Shown one piece after another: positions 13,101-25,800 of a stretch of DNA of 64,000 nucleotides. The notes under the pieces were generated by a model that saw nothing but the letters and a program-made list of their open reading frames with translations, ran no database searches and was not told the DNA's origin. This stretch comes from Anisakis pegreffii (taxonomy: Eukaryota > Nematoda > Chromadorea > Rhabditida > Anisakidae): the NCBI GenBank assembly GCA_035041965.1, contig JAPYMA010001155.1, positions 176,393-240,392 of the forward strand. The letters run 5' to 3'. The position numbers were made by a program, and so were the translations under genes. Position 1 is the first letter of the stretch; every line of letters begins with the position of its first letter.

Positions 13101-16100
13101 TCTCAAGGTGTCAAGCACCATGATTTAATGTTCACTCATTAATGCACTCATCTAGGATGGATGTGCAGCGTATTCCTCTGAGTGTGCTTTCGAATTTTGA
13201 ATCCGAAAAAGTTTATTTCTGGACCAATTGGGCCGAAGAATAAGCTTATGATTTTCGTAGCTAGCGCTAATGAAGAATTCACGTCACTGAAGTATTTGAA
13301 CTGATATGTGTTGTGTGATTTCATTTATCGTAGAGAATGAGTGAAACTGTTTAAGAGGAATGTTTTGCAGAGTGGGAAAAATACAGGCAAACGACGGGTA
13401 CAGTGTATGAAATGTTTGAAGACGTTTTGTGATAAAGGCGCATTGAAGATCCACAATAGCGCTGTGCATCTGAAGGAGATGCATAAGTGTACGGTGGATG
13501 GCTGTGAAATGATGTTTTCGTCACGTAGGAGCAGGTTTCTTGATCAATTTCACGTTTGCGTCCTTTTTGGATGGATAACAACTTGTATTGAAGAAATATC
13601 CAGTGATGTAACAAATTTGACACAAAGTTTAATACGAATGTCACAAGAAACGGAAGGGATTCCAGAAGTATTTGTTGTTTTCATGATTCTAGTCCGCAGT
13701 CTTGTGCGGTTCTCACAAGGGGTGAAATTACCCATTTTGGATAATTTGGAGGAGTGGTAATGGAGAGGGTCGAGAAATTAGTATTTTGTGCACTTGTTAT
13801 GTTCTGATTAAACGCCACTGTGAAGGTGTTTTTGTGAAACTTGGGAATGTAAATGCGCTTAGTTGATGGCAACACCCCACGTTTTTTTTTATTTTTTGAG
13901 TTTCATTAGCTCGTCCAGCCCTAACAGAGTTTCCATTCGTTGTAACACGGTTTTCATTCTTTTTCCTGCTGTTGTAATCGCTCTCATAGCTTTTATCACC
14001 GAAAGTGTTTTCTTTCGCTAATTTCTCATTCATTTCACTCAACAATCAAAGTCAAATTCTCATTCTATCAAATACACTCTATAATTGAACATTTGACTCT
14101 CGACCATTGTTGTGCAATAATATTCGATTGTTGTATTGTTGACTTCGGTTGTCAACACTCGTCAACGTAACCAGTAAACAATGTATGCCACAGAATGAGA
14201 AATCGATTCGAACTGTGAAGTGAAATGAAACGAAGTGAATGAGAAAAACTCAACAATAGAACGGTATTCGCATGTGATAGCTATGAGAGCGAATACAACA
14301 CGTCTGAAAAGAATGAGAATCCATCTGAATCAGTTCGAAGTGAGCGTGTCATAGACATAGTGATTCTTGCAATCATAATCAACTGCAATAATGAGCAACA
14401 CAACGGTCTGAGAGAAGGCCTGGTCATGTCGAATACCAGGAGGGGGGGGCGGAGGAAGAGTAACGGAGGTCTGCCCGATCATCAAAATGGGTAATGGAGC
14501 ACCCGAACGTGAGAACCACTGGGCTAGATGCACTCCACAAAAAGAGTATTTAGATTATTTATTTATAAAATGCTTCATTCAGGAATCGACATTCTGCGAA
14601 TCCCAATCCAAAACTGCACACATCCACACCACAAAGGCAGTTTGATGGTGGCTTTCATGGGGACGGAACACACGAGAACAGTTTCACCACCGCTAAATCA
14701 GTGAGTTTTATCACGTCCGGTCCAGGGTCTTCATCCAAATTCTTCGATTTCGGTTGCAGTTGGATGACAGCAATCTGCTATGAGTTTGAGCATATTCAAA
14801 GACTTGAATGATTTATAGTGATCTCAGAACGGCTCATATTCTCAAATTCTTATCTTATTACAAATGCCATTTGTTGAGCGAATTGATCATTGATCAAAAT
14901 TTATTTGTCAGGATTCCGTCTCATACGGCTCTTCATCCGCCCATTGTTCGCCCGATGTTTCAACGGCAACCATTTCGAACTCAACTCGTGCATCGCAGTC
15001 ACCAACGTGTAGTGAACAATCATCCATGAATATTTCCACTGCAACTACACGACCGACCTCCAATAATAAGCATGTTGCTAATAAATCAGAATCATCCTCT
15101 AATCATATGGTCAACAACAGCAGTACATCTGCTGGTGGGGGTGGCACTAGAAAGCGTAAAAGTGAACGACCTGTTAAATTGGCCGTTGAAAATGACATTA
15201 AGGTATTATTTGAATCATTGCCCCGTAATTCTGAGCAGTCACATCTTGTAGTTGTAACCAATATTTCACACTCAAATGAACACAACTCTTACAGATGGTC
15301 AAATGAACAAATCAGTTCATAAATTTGTCCAGATGAACAAAAAAATCATTTCATTCGATGATTAAATCGCTTCACTATCGAATCAATGTTGTATTGTGAT
15401 CACAGAAATGAACACATAAGCTGTAGGCTTGAAGACATTTCCTCGATTCCGTTAGTTACGGCGCCGTCTCAGTGATACTTCAGTTTCCTCTGACCGAAGC
15501 AAACAATGATTGTAAAGGGGATATTTTTCAGTTCGCGAAACCATCAACTGAAGCCATAACACCAACAACAACAGCATCAACGAAGACGTCTCAGCGTCAG
15601 AATTCGGAAGCGCCAAGTCCTCTGGATCTGACCAACACAAAGATGGACTTGAAGCAGTCAACAGCCGCTGCTTTTGCTCTTGACCCAACGTGAGTTATGA
15701 TCCGTGTTCTCCACAGTAGGAGGAAAATTGCCTTCTCACACACTCTTTTCTGCCCAATCAATTATTTCTTCGGAGCAATTCTGTTCATAGTGAAAACAGG
15801 AAACGGCTCGATAAGATTGTATGATTGAATTGTTGATACAGTTGGTGATTGTGCATCTCCACTGATAGTAGAAGTATTGAAGTAGTGAAAAGGTGTTTGT
15901 CAGTTTCAGTTCGTTGCCGCTCGGTATCTTCGCACCATCGGTTCGCTCGTCCAGTGTGAACGCGTTGAATCCAGCGATCGCCGAGATGGTTCGTTTACTG
16001 CAGCATGCACAGCAAATGTCGCTCGGCGCTACAAATAACGTTCAACATGCACAAGCACTACCAGCCAACTTCAATTTATTCCAGTTGATACACGAGCAAA

Positions 16101-16120
16101 ATGGCAATTCTGGTAATTAG
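10135..16120 (+). CDS. bnc-1: basonuclin/disco-type C2H2 zinc-finger transcription factor
   Basis: Eight exons join without a frame break: 10135-10221, 11364-11658, 12798-13021, 13371-13534, 14583-14700, 14912-15202, 15532-15689, 15910-16120 (515 aa). The family signature is the paired zinc finger at about residues 214-269: C214/C217/H230/H235, then C242/C247/H260, ending in [13 protein letters not shown]. Its second finger is split by the 13534/14583 intron (phase 2). This spacing and tail are diagnostic of basonuclin and Drosophila disco, which are nuclear DNA-binding regulators; C. elegans bnc-1 is known as a repressor in motor-neuron identity. Low-complexity Ser/Thr/Asn stretches, a basic [11 protein letters not shown] patch (possible nuclear localisation) and PLDLT at about 423-427 (CtBP-binding-like) follow. 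Only one finger pair is present, whereas vertebrate basonuclins have several. Family call is firm; first exon and outer exons are inferred from phase. Confidence 0.82.
11985..12185. repeat. GGAGC-rich degenerate repeat in intron 2
   Basis: GTCGGAG and GGAGCTG/GGAGCGG words recur with repeated TGAAATTTCA segments, followed by GAAGCC. This resembles short interspersed repeats seen as dispersed copies in many animal genomes. It lies between the 11658 donor and the 12798 acceptor of the zinc-finger gene. Confidence 0.4.
13700..14525 (+). mobile_element. hAT-like non-autonomous element, copy A
   Basis: The right end, GAGAACCACTGGG (14511-14523), is the inverse of CCAGTGGTTCTC, a typical hAT terminal repeat. 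The left end is a decayed CGGTTCTCAC near 13707. Much of the interior matches a second copy at 48.55-49.24 kb, for example ATCGCTCTCATAGCTTTTAT and CATTTCACTCAACAA. There is no transposase frame. It sits in intron 4 of the zinc-finger gene, between the two halves of the finger pair. Target duplications were not clear. Confidence 0.65.
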
Positions 16121-16564
16121 GATGCTAACTGAGAGCCAGCCATCCAAATCATGAACCTAATCGTTCTGGTTTATTCAGACCTTTGAAAATCATAGTGAAA
16201 GATCTAGATAGTGAAACCGTGTGTATATCCGCTATGTGGTGTTTCTCTCTCAAAAATAGATCAGCAAAAATTATCGAAAAGTGCGTTTTATGTGTCGTCA
16301 CTGACAAAGGAATTCCGTGTGTATAAGCTGTTTATCCTGAATTTTGCATTAATTCGCTCAGCTTTATATCGATGAATTGTGAAAATATCTTCTCGTACCA
16401 AACTGCTGTCAGGGGAGAGTACTCATTCATGTTTCCGTTGTATTCAAAACCATGCACATGCGCCTCATCAACATTTCAAGGTCAAAAAAACCGAATCGCA
16501 TTCTCAGTGTGTGTGAATTACCACCTTCAGTTCACAAAAAGAACAGTAGCCCAATATAAATATG

Positions 16565-16594
16565 AATAAATCTGTTCTGTTATGAACAGATTTA
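16565..16594 (+). terminator. poly(A) signal with adjoining hairpin
   Basis: AATAAA at 16565-16570 is 445 bases after the stop of the zinc-finger gene. It overlaps a perfect 11-bp inverted repeat: TAAATCTGTTC (16567-16577), loop TGTTAT, GAACAGATTTA (16584-16594). The poly(A) role is inferred; the palindrome is directly visible. Confidence 0.4.
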
Positions 16595-16674
16595 ATTGAC
16601 TATTATCTACCAATTTTCATGTGGCATTTATAATTGTTTATATGACATATTACAATTCAACGTGTCTATCTCAC

Positions 16675-16947
16675 CTCAGCTTGCCTACGTTTTCTATGCA
16701 TTTCATCGCAATTTTGCCATATTTATTGCATGATTGATTATTCCTTGCCAAATCACTTTTTGCAAATACAACAACACATTTTGTTTTCGTGCATTTAAAC
16801 AAATTACTTTGTTGCACTTCTGATTTTCGTTCATTTTTCAACGAAGTTTTCGCCTCATCGTTTGTTGTTTCGTCGAGGTTAACAAGTTCATTGAATTCTT
16901 TTTGAATACACACTTGATTGATTGATTGATTTGTGTTTCTTAATCGC
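16675..16947 (-). CDS. possible internal exon with C2HC-finger-like segment
   Basis: On the minus strand an open stretch is bounded by a TATAG acceptor (right edge) and a GAG|GTGAGA donor (left edge). The product is hydrophilic and contains FKCTKTKCVVVFAKSDLARN followed by NQSC. That resembles F-x-C-x4-C-x3-F-x5-L-x2-H of a C2H2 finger, but with Asn where the first His is expected. I could not link it to further exons. It may be an exon of a minus-strand gene, a decayed zinc finger, or chance. Confidence 0.25.
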
Positions 16948-16959
16948 CTATACAATGAC

Positions 16960-19880
16960 TTTTTGAGAATACCTTTTCATCATTTTTGTCTTTGTTTTGT
17001 TGAAATTATCAACTGATTTATCATTATCCCAATCGTTATCGTCTTCTGTAATATAATTGCTATTCGAAAATCTCATTGTTTGTTTATGGTCACCGATGCA
17101 GTTTTGATTTACGTGTACGCGTATACGTCACATTTTTGAAATAAGCGATTCTATTCTTGTTGTTTTTTTTCTTTCGATTGATTCACTCAAATGTTCAGAG
17201 TCTCATATTTCATCGCTCTTTCAAGGTTCTCGCTGATGTCCGCCTAAAATTTTCATTAGTGACGACGTTCAATGGGACAGACCAACTTTCAATCGTGTTG
17301 CTTTGCAAAGGTTGACATTGAATGATCTACTGTTATGATCGTGATAATGAATATTTCAATTTGCTGATTCCAAATTGCCGAGAATCTTCTCATCTCAAAA
17401 CGCTGTCTTTCTGTCGTATTGACTTCTTATATGACAAAATGCTTTTTATTATTCATTCACTGCTTCGTTCGCTTTCTGGCGAATCAGACTTCTGCAAAAT
17501 TTCTTTCTTGAATGCATACAATCGATGTATTGAGATTGAGTTGCTAGGTGGGACTAAGAATGTGTCAGTGCTGTTGAACTATTTGTTATTGTTAGCCGTT
17601 ACGTTAGCGATGAACCGTTCTCATTGGTTGTGTTTCGTATTCATGATTCTGTTTATACAATAATGCTATTTATCACTGATGACAATCACAAAAATAAACG
17701 ATGCTAATTATGATGACAATTGGCTGAAATATGACCTGAATTACGAGTGAAAATGTGTAACCGTCCATTTGATTTTTTTTTCAGTTCGTTTGTATAATTC
17801 GAGCAAATCAGCACAATGTTTTTATTGTTTCTGTTTGTTCAGTTAATATTATTGATGTGCAATAAACACAACATTACTGTCATAACTTTGCGTTCTTCCC
17901 ATCAAATGTAATCACTGATTATATTATCATAAAACATTGTTAAGTTGTGTTTTGCAGTATCTTACTCGTTGCTCAATAAAGCTTATTATCTGTTCATCTT
18001 GTTTCTTTCTACAAGGTTCCAAATTCGTTGTACTAGTCTCCCAAAGGAGTCCTGAAAGCTGAAGTGCAGCACTTGGCAGATTGTGGCTGCTAGGCGATAA
18101 CCACAACTTATGCATATAACGTGTGTCTGAAAAGTAATCATACTTTGCGGGCTGTAGACAAGAGGTAGAAAAGTGGATTTATTAGAATAAATCTCGATTG
18201 GAAGACTTGATGTTTACTGCTCGGAACTGAAATAACTTGTCTGTGGCACCATATCATGTTTGACATAATCATACAGCTAGTTGTTGAAGATATGATTAAG
18301 AAGGCTATAGAGGATACTGTTCAAACAATATGTTTTTTCAGATACTTCTGCACCCATTAGTGTTTGCTGCTTTGTCAAACAACCAAAATTGAACCGAATT
18401 TTCTCTGGCATCTGTTGAAATCAAGCTAATTGACTTGTCAACGAAATCAAATAATACTTCTCTGGAGGCCAGGAGTCCCAGACGTGCGTATCGTCAATGG
18501 TTCCGCGGAATATCGCGGATTCAAAATTTGAAAGACATCACGACGGCATTACGGATGAGATATTATTGCAAGTGTTCGTTCGTATTGCATGATGAAATGC
18601 GCTATGATGAGAAATTCGAATGTGATCATTTCACGCTCATTGTTTACACATCTTACTTTAAAGATTGATGATTGAACATTAAAAAATTGGTGATTCATGC
18701 GCATTAAGTTGTCCATTAAACAGTCATAACCACAGAAACTTTTTCAACACAGAAATTCTCCTCGTTCTCATCACCAATCAACTCGACGCTTTCTTTCTTA
18801 TCTCGTAGTCAGTCGTCTTCTAGTATTGATAGAAGTGAACCATTTCGATTCAATGACTTACCAGCAACTCTAGAAAAAGAATCACTCAAGAAAAACGCAT
18901 TGAATTGGGATGTGCGTAGTGCAACTGCGTTGTGTATGGCAACATAATACTCGTATTGCACAACATTACAACTGGATTATTCACTGATGACGTTTCCAAA
19001 TAAAAGGATGAAATGTCCATAGGCGTTTCATCTATTCTTCATGATTCAAATGACAGCAGCAGCAGCTGATTTCATGATTCATCTGTTGAATAAGGCAGTA
19101 AATTATGTGTATTGTGGAATAAAACAACCGATGAAGATCTCTGCGATTTGCTCGTCATGCATGTTGCTCGCTTACTCTTTTCATTATTCACAATTCACAA
19201 TTTCATCATGAAATTTGTCAATTTTCCACGTCTGTTACCTCGTGTGTTTGGGTATTTTTCCATTCAGATTTTCCGTTTTCATTTCATTCGTTATCTGAGA
19301 GCCAAAAAATTCAATCAAACTCAAGTTTAAAGGCTTGAAAGTCAGGATCTATCGATTCATTTAGTGCGTTTGAGTTTGTATACGTTTTTCGACAGCAAGG
19401 GAAACAAAAAAATCTATATTCTTTCTCATACACAGAACGTATGTACGATTTGAAAGTATTGATTCAAATAAACTTTCAGCATTATTATTAGCGGATAAAG
19501 TGCTACTTCCTCTCTTTGAAGTCATCAATTAACAATACCATCATGCTCATGCCTGCAAATGATGAGAGCTTATTATGTATGCTTTTAAAACAACAATGAC
19601 TGTGTTTAAAGCAAACCAATCGATCCATCCAGTTTGATGATGCTTTCATGATGAGATAGTGATGATTGTGTTGAGCATGATGACACTGATGTTGGTTTCT
19701 AGACTGCTGTCGAATTGGTGTTGCTGTTGTCCTTCATCGAATCTGGAATGTGCTTCGTAATTTTAGCGATGTTATCATGTGATCATGAAAGAGTTGATAT
19801 GTAAGAAAACGCGAGATTCATGAGCGACGTGAACGGTCGTGAAATCGAATTATCAAAATGAAATTTTTTTCGTTGAAGTG
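16960..19880. other. intergenic, no gene recognised
   Basis: The stretch contains a 113-codon frame (17322-17663 +) with a hydrophobic end, but no ATG/splice context or family likeness supports it. A mariner-like terminus at about 18.12 kb is listed separately. I saw nothing else. Confidence 0.4.
18117..18150 (+). mobile_element. possible mariner-like terminal remnant
   Basis: TA followed by ACGTGTGTCTGAAAAGTAA resembles the outer end of mariner-family inverted repeats, which insert at TA. I found no partner end and no transposase remains nearby, so if real it is a solitary fragment. Confidence 0.25.
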
Positions 19881-19930
19881 CCATTCCGTTCCAGTAATTC
19901 TCCACTTACTCACCACAACAAAGGTTCCAC

Positions 19931-22517
19931 ATGCCGGTTTATTCGAGCGATGATCAGCCAGCAGTGTACAGCGGACGTCATACTCGCAAGGATCTCAAGA
20001 TGTATCGTCACAGGAAAATGTAAGAAATCACATGAAGAGCAAAATTTTTCGCCTCCTTCATATGACATATAAAACCTCAAAAAATTTCCAATTGAACCAG
20101 GCCTGCGCATCACGCCTATCTAAACCGTACCTATCTAAGATGATGTAATATTGCACATGATTATCTTGTACGATGTTAATTTGCGTTTTTTTTTGTCAAT
20201 TGGCTCGGAATTTTCTGCTTTACCATGCGATTCTCGAGATTGTGACTGACATCGGAATTGGTGCAAAAAAGGAATTGATCAGACTGAAATCAACTTCATA
20301 ATCAGCGAAAAGGCCAAAGCATGACGATCAGCATTTCCAAATTTCAGATTAAGTGGACCAGATCTCATATCAAAATGGATTTGGACATACGTCAGTCATC
20401 CAGATAGTTTCAAGTACGTTGACAACAATGGCGAACTTATACGCCGTAGTAATGTAAGACTAACAATTGAATTCGTTAAACTCGTGTTTGTTCAGCTATC
20501 GATGAAAATTGTCATCAACTTTCTTGACACTACCAATATAAACCCTTTTTATTGCTTATTGTTCGATTGAAATGCTGCAATTGTGAACTCTTTCTTATTC
20601 AGTTCACTCCGTATCCTTCGTTGATTGAGGCGCAAAAAATTCTTGGTGGTGGAAACTTCGATATTGGTTATTCGGTCAACAAACATAAACGATGGAACTT
20701 GCTGGAGGATCAGTTGATCGACTCGCTTCATTCTCTTCAAGTCAATTTCGAAACTTCTTAGCAATCATGAAAATCCTTGTAATTGAAAATGCGTTATTGA
20801 TGGCAGCGAAAAACAAAACTTATCATAACGAAGTTCACAACGATGCCACGTCGCATCGATATTTTCATGCTGAAATGAATTATGCATGTTCATCGTCAAA
20901 AATTTTCTGTATTCCGAAAGCATTCATCGTTCATGTACAATGCAAAACCTATCATGTTCGATAGTTAGCTGTTCGATCAGTTTTATTTGAGAGATAAAGC
21001 TATCTCTGACGTTTTGGGATTGTTTCTAGAATCCGTCAATTGGCCTTCGTGTTTCACTTCTACGGGTGAAGGCTGATCACCGCATCAACCGCGACTACGA
21101 TCGGCCTGAACTCGCTACTGACTATACGAATGACGGTGTTGAAGTAATCGATTTTCGCGGATACAATGGCGATCATGAAGTGCACATCGATAAACGAAAT
21201 ACTCGATTCGTACAACTTTATGAGTTGGTTCCGTTTCCGTCAATTAGTTGAGCTTATTGCCCTTTACTCCATCTCACAGACCTGGATTGATCTGTGCGGT
21301 GATGTTAATCGAGCATGATATTTTCAGTTTTAACCTCAGCACATTAAAATGATGCTTCGATATAGGCGCTAATAAATCCTTAAAGAACGGATCATCAAAC
21401 TTCCTCAATTTATATTACTCATCCAGAAAGGATGCACTGAAATTACTCCAAAATGTTTGCTCTAAAATCTGTTGCGTTAAATAACTACAAGTGATGGTGA
21501 TATTTAAGTTAAAGATTACTCGAATGGCAGAGAGTACGAAATAAATTTGATTTGGTCGTTTGATTTATTGGGTGATTGCTTGATGGATTAATTGATTAGG
21601 TTGTTTGTTGTGGTCGAATTTCGAACACTTTCAGCCGGGACTTTGATTATGCAAGATTCAATCAAGGCGATGTGGAGATGAGCACACGTCATGGCCGCAG
21701 AAAACCGTATTTGCGTCAAAGAATTAATGTGCGCAAAGAGTTGAACGAATCGTCGCATCGGCGAATGTCTTTCGATGAGCGAATCACACATTTGGTTATT
21801 AAACAACAAACCTACGTGCCAAGTGCACGTTTGTACAATATGCATAAAGATTTGTAAGTAGCTTGTTGTTAGCCGACTACTTCAGTGTCGTTCACCACTC
21901 ACATGATTTTGAGCTGACGGTTGCTAAAGAACTGATCAGATACTGCATTGAGGCGATCATCATCAGTAACAATTCGCATGATTCCATCTATTGTATTGAT
22001 ACGAAAGAACAACTGATGAAATCAAGAATGGATTTTATCTCGGACATGTTTGTTCATTTACTAGGTATAATGAGGTGCTTTCAGCAAATCTAGTGGTAAT
22101 CTCATTCTGAACTACCTTTTCGTTATGCATCAACAGTGAAAAGTTGGATCATAGCTGACAAGTTTAACGATGCTATTTACTCGCGATTCTTATTTCAGTG
22201 CTCCGATGCACTGGGAGAAATCGTCAAGACAGAGGTTCCACGAATCGATAAATCGAAAGAAACCGCACAGAAGTCAACAAAAGATCTCAAAACGTCATCA
22301 GCCGAACTGCGCCAAGAAAGCCTCGCTGTCGATTGTGCCTCGTTACTGTGAATGGGATACAGAATGGATGATGGATTGCGAAGAGAACACGTTCGATGAT
22401 CTCACGAATCATGAACCGATTGAAATCGCATCCGTTAAACTTTCTGATTTAGTGATCTCGAAACCATCTCAAAAACGAACCGATCGACGACGAATCAAGT
22501 CGACAGTTAGTTTCTGA
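19931..22517 (+). CDS. unrecognised basic protein, six exons
   Basis: I do not recognise this gene. Exons 19931-20019, 20348-20453, 20603-20740, 21030-21223, 21635-21853 and 22199-22517 are phase-consistent and give 354 aa. Donors are strong at 20019 (GTAAGA), 20453 (GTAAGA) and 21853 (GTAAGT); those at 20740 (GTCAAT) and 21223 (GTTGGT) are weak, so the middle is less certain. The protein is strongly charged, with basic patches (GRHTRKDLKMYRHRK near the start; RHGRRKPYLRQR; RKKPHRSQQK), an aromatic segment (ISKWIWTYVSHPDSFKYVD) and a Trp/acidic stretch (EWDTEWMMDCEEN). No signal peptide or membrane span is seen. The basic character would suit a nucleic-acid-associated protein, but that is speculation. 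An alternative end uses the donor GTTAGT at about 22505 and an exon to about 22688. It ends just upstream of the ubiquitin ligase on the same strand; a shared transcript is possible. Confidence 0.55.
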
Positions 22518-22853
22518 TCACACCTAATTTTGAGTCTAAACTGTTACTGTCCGGAATACTGAAGGTTCGCCCATGGACGTTTCATCTAGGGTACCTTTAG
22601 CTCCTAGAAGATACCTGAAGCAAAACTTCCGCAGGCGAAATCTCCGGAGACGAATCTTCCATATCCGTTACTGCCCACCATGGGATAATCTCTTCGCTGT
22701 AGGTGAGCTGTCGAAGAAAAAAGATCGAGCAAAATTATCGCGTTTGTTGACTCATTTGATATGAACTTGTCTTTAAGCGGTTTAACAAATTGCAAAATGG
22801 GGTGAAATCTGCTGATATTGAACTTCTATGAATGCCTTCAAACAAGTGCGCGG

Positions 22854-25800
22854 ATGTTCGGATGGGACTCTAGACAGGGGTTCATTAAGTTTTCACTGTT
22901 CTATTACGCGAAATTGCGTTCGCCGATATCATTGCTTATTCAGAACATCACTTCTGATGAATATGATCGATGGCTGCATAGCTGTGCGCAGTTTTCCTCT
23001 GAAGATGGTTCGGCCAACGCCAACAATAGTAGCCGTACGGCTGTTCCAACACTCAACAACATTGAGGTTGAATTTGAAGAAGAGAATTCATCAAGTGCAA
23101 TTCCGTCGATTCTGCAATCGTATTTGATACCATTGGATGCCTCATGTACCGACATTACCTCGTTTGTTAATAGTCAACCAGCTGATTATGAGCTGATCGA
23201 AGATATTCACCCAAAAACATTCATCACCGAACTTAACGACAGTTGCTTATCATCCTTAGCATCATTTTTGTCATCTGTGCCGTCTTCGTCCTCTTCAACA
23301 TTGCCAAGCTCTCACTGGATTGGTAGTACGCAAAATTTTCGTGGTTTCTTGATCCTACAAGAAGTTTCATCAGCAGCTGAAAATGGCCACAAATTCATAA
23401 GGTAGTTTATACAGAAGCTACTTGATCTGATGATATACGACCATAATGAATCCTACTAAAAGTAACGGTGAAGGAATCCCCAGTGCTGATTCGAGATCTT
23501 ATTGATATAACGTTGAATTATTATCGAGATTTGTTTTCGTTTCTTAGAGTGATTGCTTACTTGATAAACTTTCAGGTGTATTCTGAATAAACGGTCAGTG
23601 AACGAGAACGATTCTGAAGGTGAGTTTGATAAAGAAGATGAACAAACTGCGAATGCAACAGGAAACGACAGAGTTTTGAGAGTGGACTGGTCGAGTTTCT
23701 TACCGTTCAAATGTCTAGCGGAAAGAATTTGCTGCTCACGAGTTGAGGCTGATCGTTTGGCATTCGCACGTGCAGTTGAACGTTTCAAGGAACAGTTGCT
23801 GGAAAAACAACGAAAAGTTGCTGACTTTGGTACCGAGAATGCAACCGTCTTCGAAAGCTCGCCAGAAAGCATCGCAACAAAATCCTACTCAACAACGGAT
23901 CGATGTGGGATCTGTGATGAAAGTTGTGGTGGTGATTTTATAGCGCTCGAATGTCAGCATTACTTCTGTCGAAATTGCTGGACACATTATTCGTATCTCA
24001 AACTTCAAAATGCCTCAGTTCCGATTAAATGCCTTGTGAGTGATCTCTGCGTGTGTGATTATTCGATGAAGTGTATTTCCCTGATTCTTTACGTATTTGT
24101 GAAATTCATAGAACTGGTCGGTCACCTTCCGATTAATCTTAACAAATAACGCCACTGGAAAAAGTCACAATGGCAGTTGCATATGTTCCTCGTCTTTTTG
24201 ACTAAAGACAGAATCGTATCTTGTTGAGTACCGTTATGAAAATTCATTCATTCCAGTGTCTCAACGTAAGCGCAAGCATAATTTCAGCAATACAATTGTA
24301 ATGAGTTTCTGCTTCCGAGACATTTACTCACAATGCTTCCGTACGAATTCTCTGATCGCTATGAACAGTTACTGCGGAATATTGAATTGACGCGACTCGA
24401 GTGGATATATTGTGATCGATGTGATTCCGTGATACGTGTTCAAGCCAAAATTGATCGTAATGCTCAAAGAAACATGATAGCCGTTTGCGAATGTGGTGCA
24501 GCATATTGTTTGAAATGCTCACAACCACAACACATGCCACTTCCATGCGAGGATGCCAGATTCTACTTTAATACCATTCAAATCAACGGTTCGTTTCAGT
24601 GATATTGATGACATTTTTTAATGATTTATCCACTCTCGTGTGTGTGTGTAATCGCCGCCGCGCCTTTTGAGAATATTGTATGATTTTAGTTTTAGAAAAG
24701 AACGTATCAATTCAGACACGTTCATTTCAGTTTGCTTCACGTCGAATTTGCACTTGTGTGTTTTAGGAAGTGATTTTCATGTTCGAAGTGAAGATCGCAG
24801 TGTTATGGTGAAACAGTGTCCTGATTGTGGTTTGTTCTGTCAGCGAATTGACGGTTGCAACCATATGGAATGTCCGTGTGGCACTGATTTTTGTTATGTA
24901 TGCGGAGCGCACTACTTCACTGCTGACGATGCATACCATGCGTGCAATAAAGATGAACATGATTTTGTGGTAATCGCAAATTGTCATCAAATTTTTACCA
25001 CCTCTTTCATCTCATATCAGTTTCATAAGCAATCCTGCAATGATCGATTGAACAAGCAATCGCTAATGCTAGTATGAGCACATCGAAAGGACAACAACAA
25101 GATCAACTTACGAGAAACGTTCACCAATCAGAATCACCAAACCTTACTTATGATTCAGTTCAGACTCACAGAATTGCTCCACTCTATGCGGCCTAGATAG
25201 ACTTCTTCGACGATGGCAACGGTTATTATCCGACCGAATCCACTTTTTGGAATTCTAAAAATTGGCATTCCGACTGGACTTCAAAATCGCTCGGTCACAA
25301 TTCGGCCGAACAATTCCGAAAATTGTCGAAACTCTGTAACCACCTGAATTTCAAAAAAATAGGATAGAAGTTGCAAATTCGGTCTAAATCGGAACGATTC
25401 CGAATTCCGATAATTGATCTAACATCGATCAATTACAATGATCAGTGCAGAGTACACTGGCGAATATAAAAGCATAATAGCAATTTTTGCTATTTATGCG
25501 TTTTGTGATGTGGACGATCATCGTTAATGAGATATAATGAATGAGATATAATGATATTAATGCGATATAATGAATTTCAGCGCGTCGATTTACTCGATAT
25601 CCCTCGTGTTGCGTTCAATAGAGTATCGTTGAACGTCTTCGAAGAGTGCATAAGTTTCAGACAACAACGTCAACATCCCATGCTGCATGCGTTCCGCAGG
25701 AATGTTAATCGCATTTTACTATACAATAAAGTTGATGCGTGTCGAATTTTGAAACTTTATTGTGCGGTGAGTGGCATTTCGTGTTCGAAAAACTGTTGCT

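Noticed and set aside
17322..17663. 113-codon open frame with a hydrophobic C-terminal part
   Set aside because: There is no convincing start, motif or exon partner; T-rich DNA alone can produce such hydrophobic runs.
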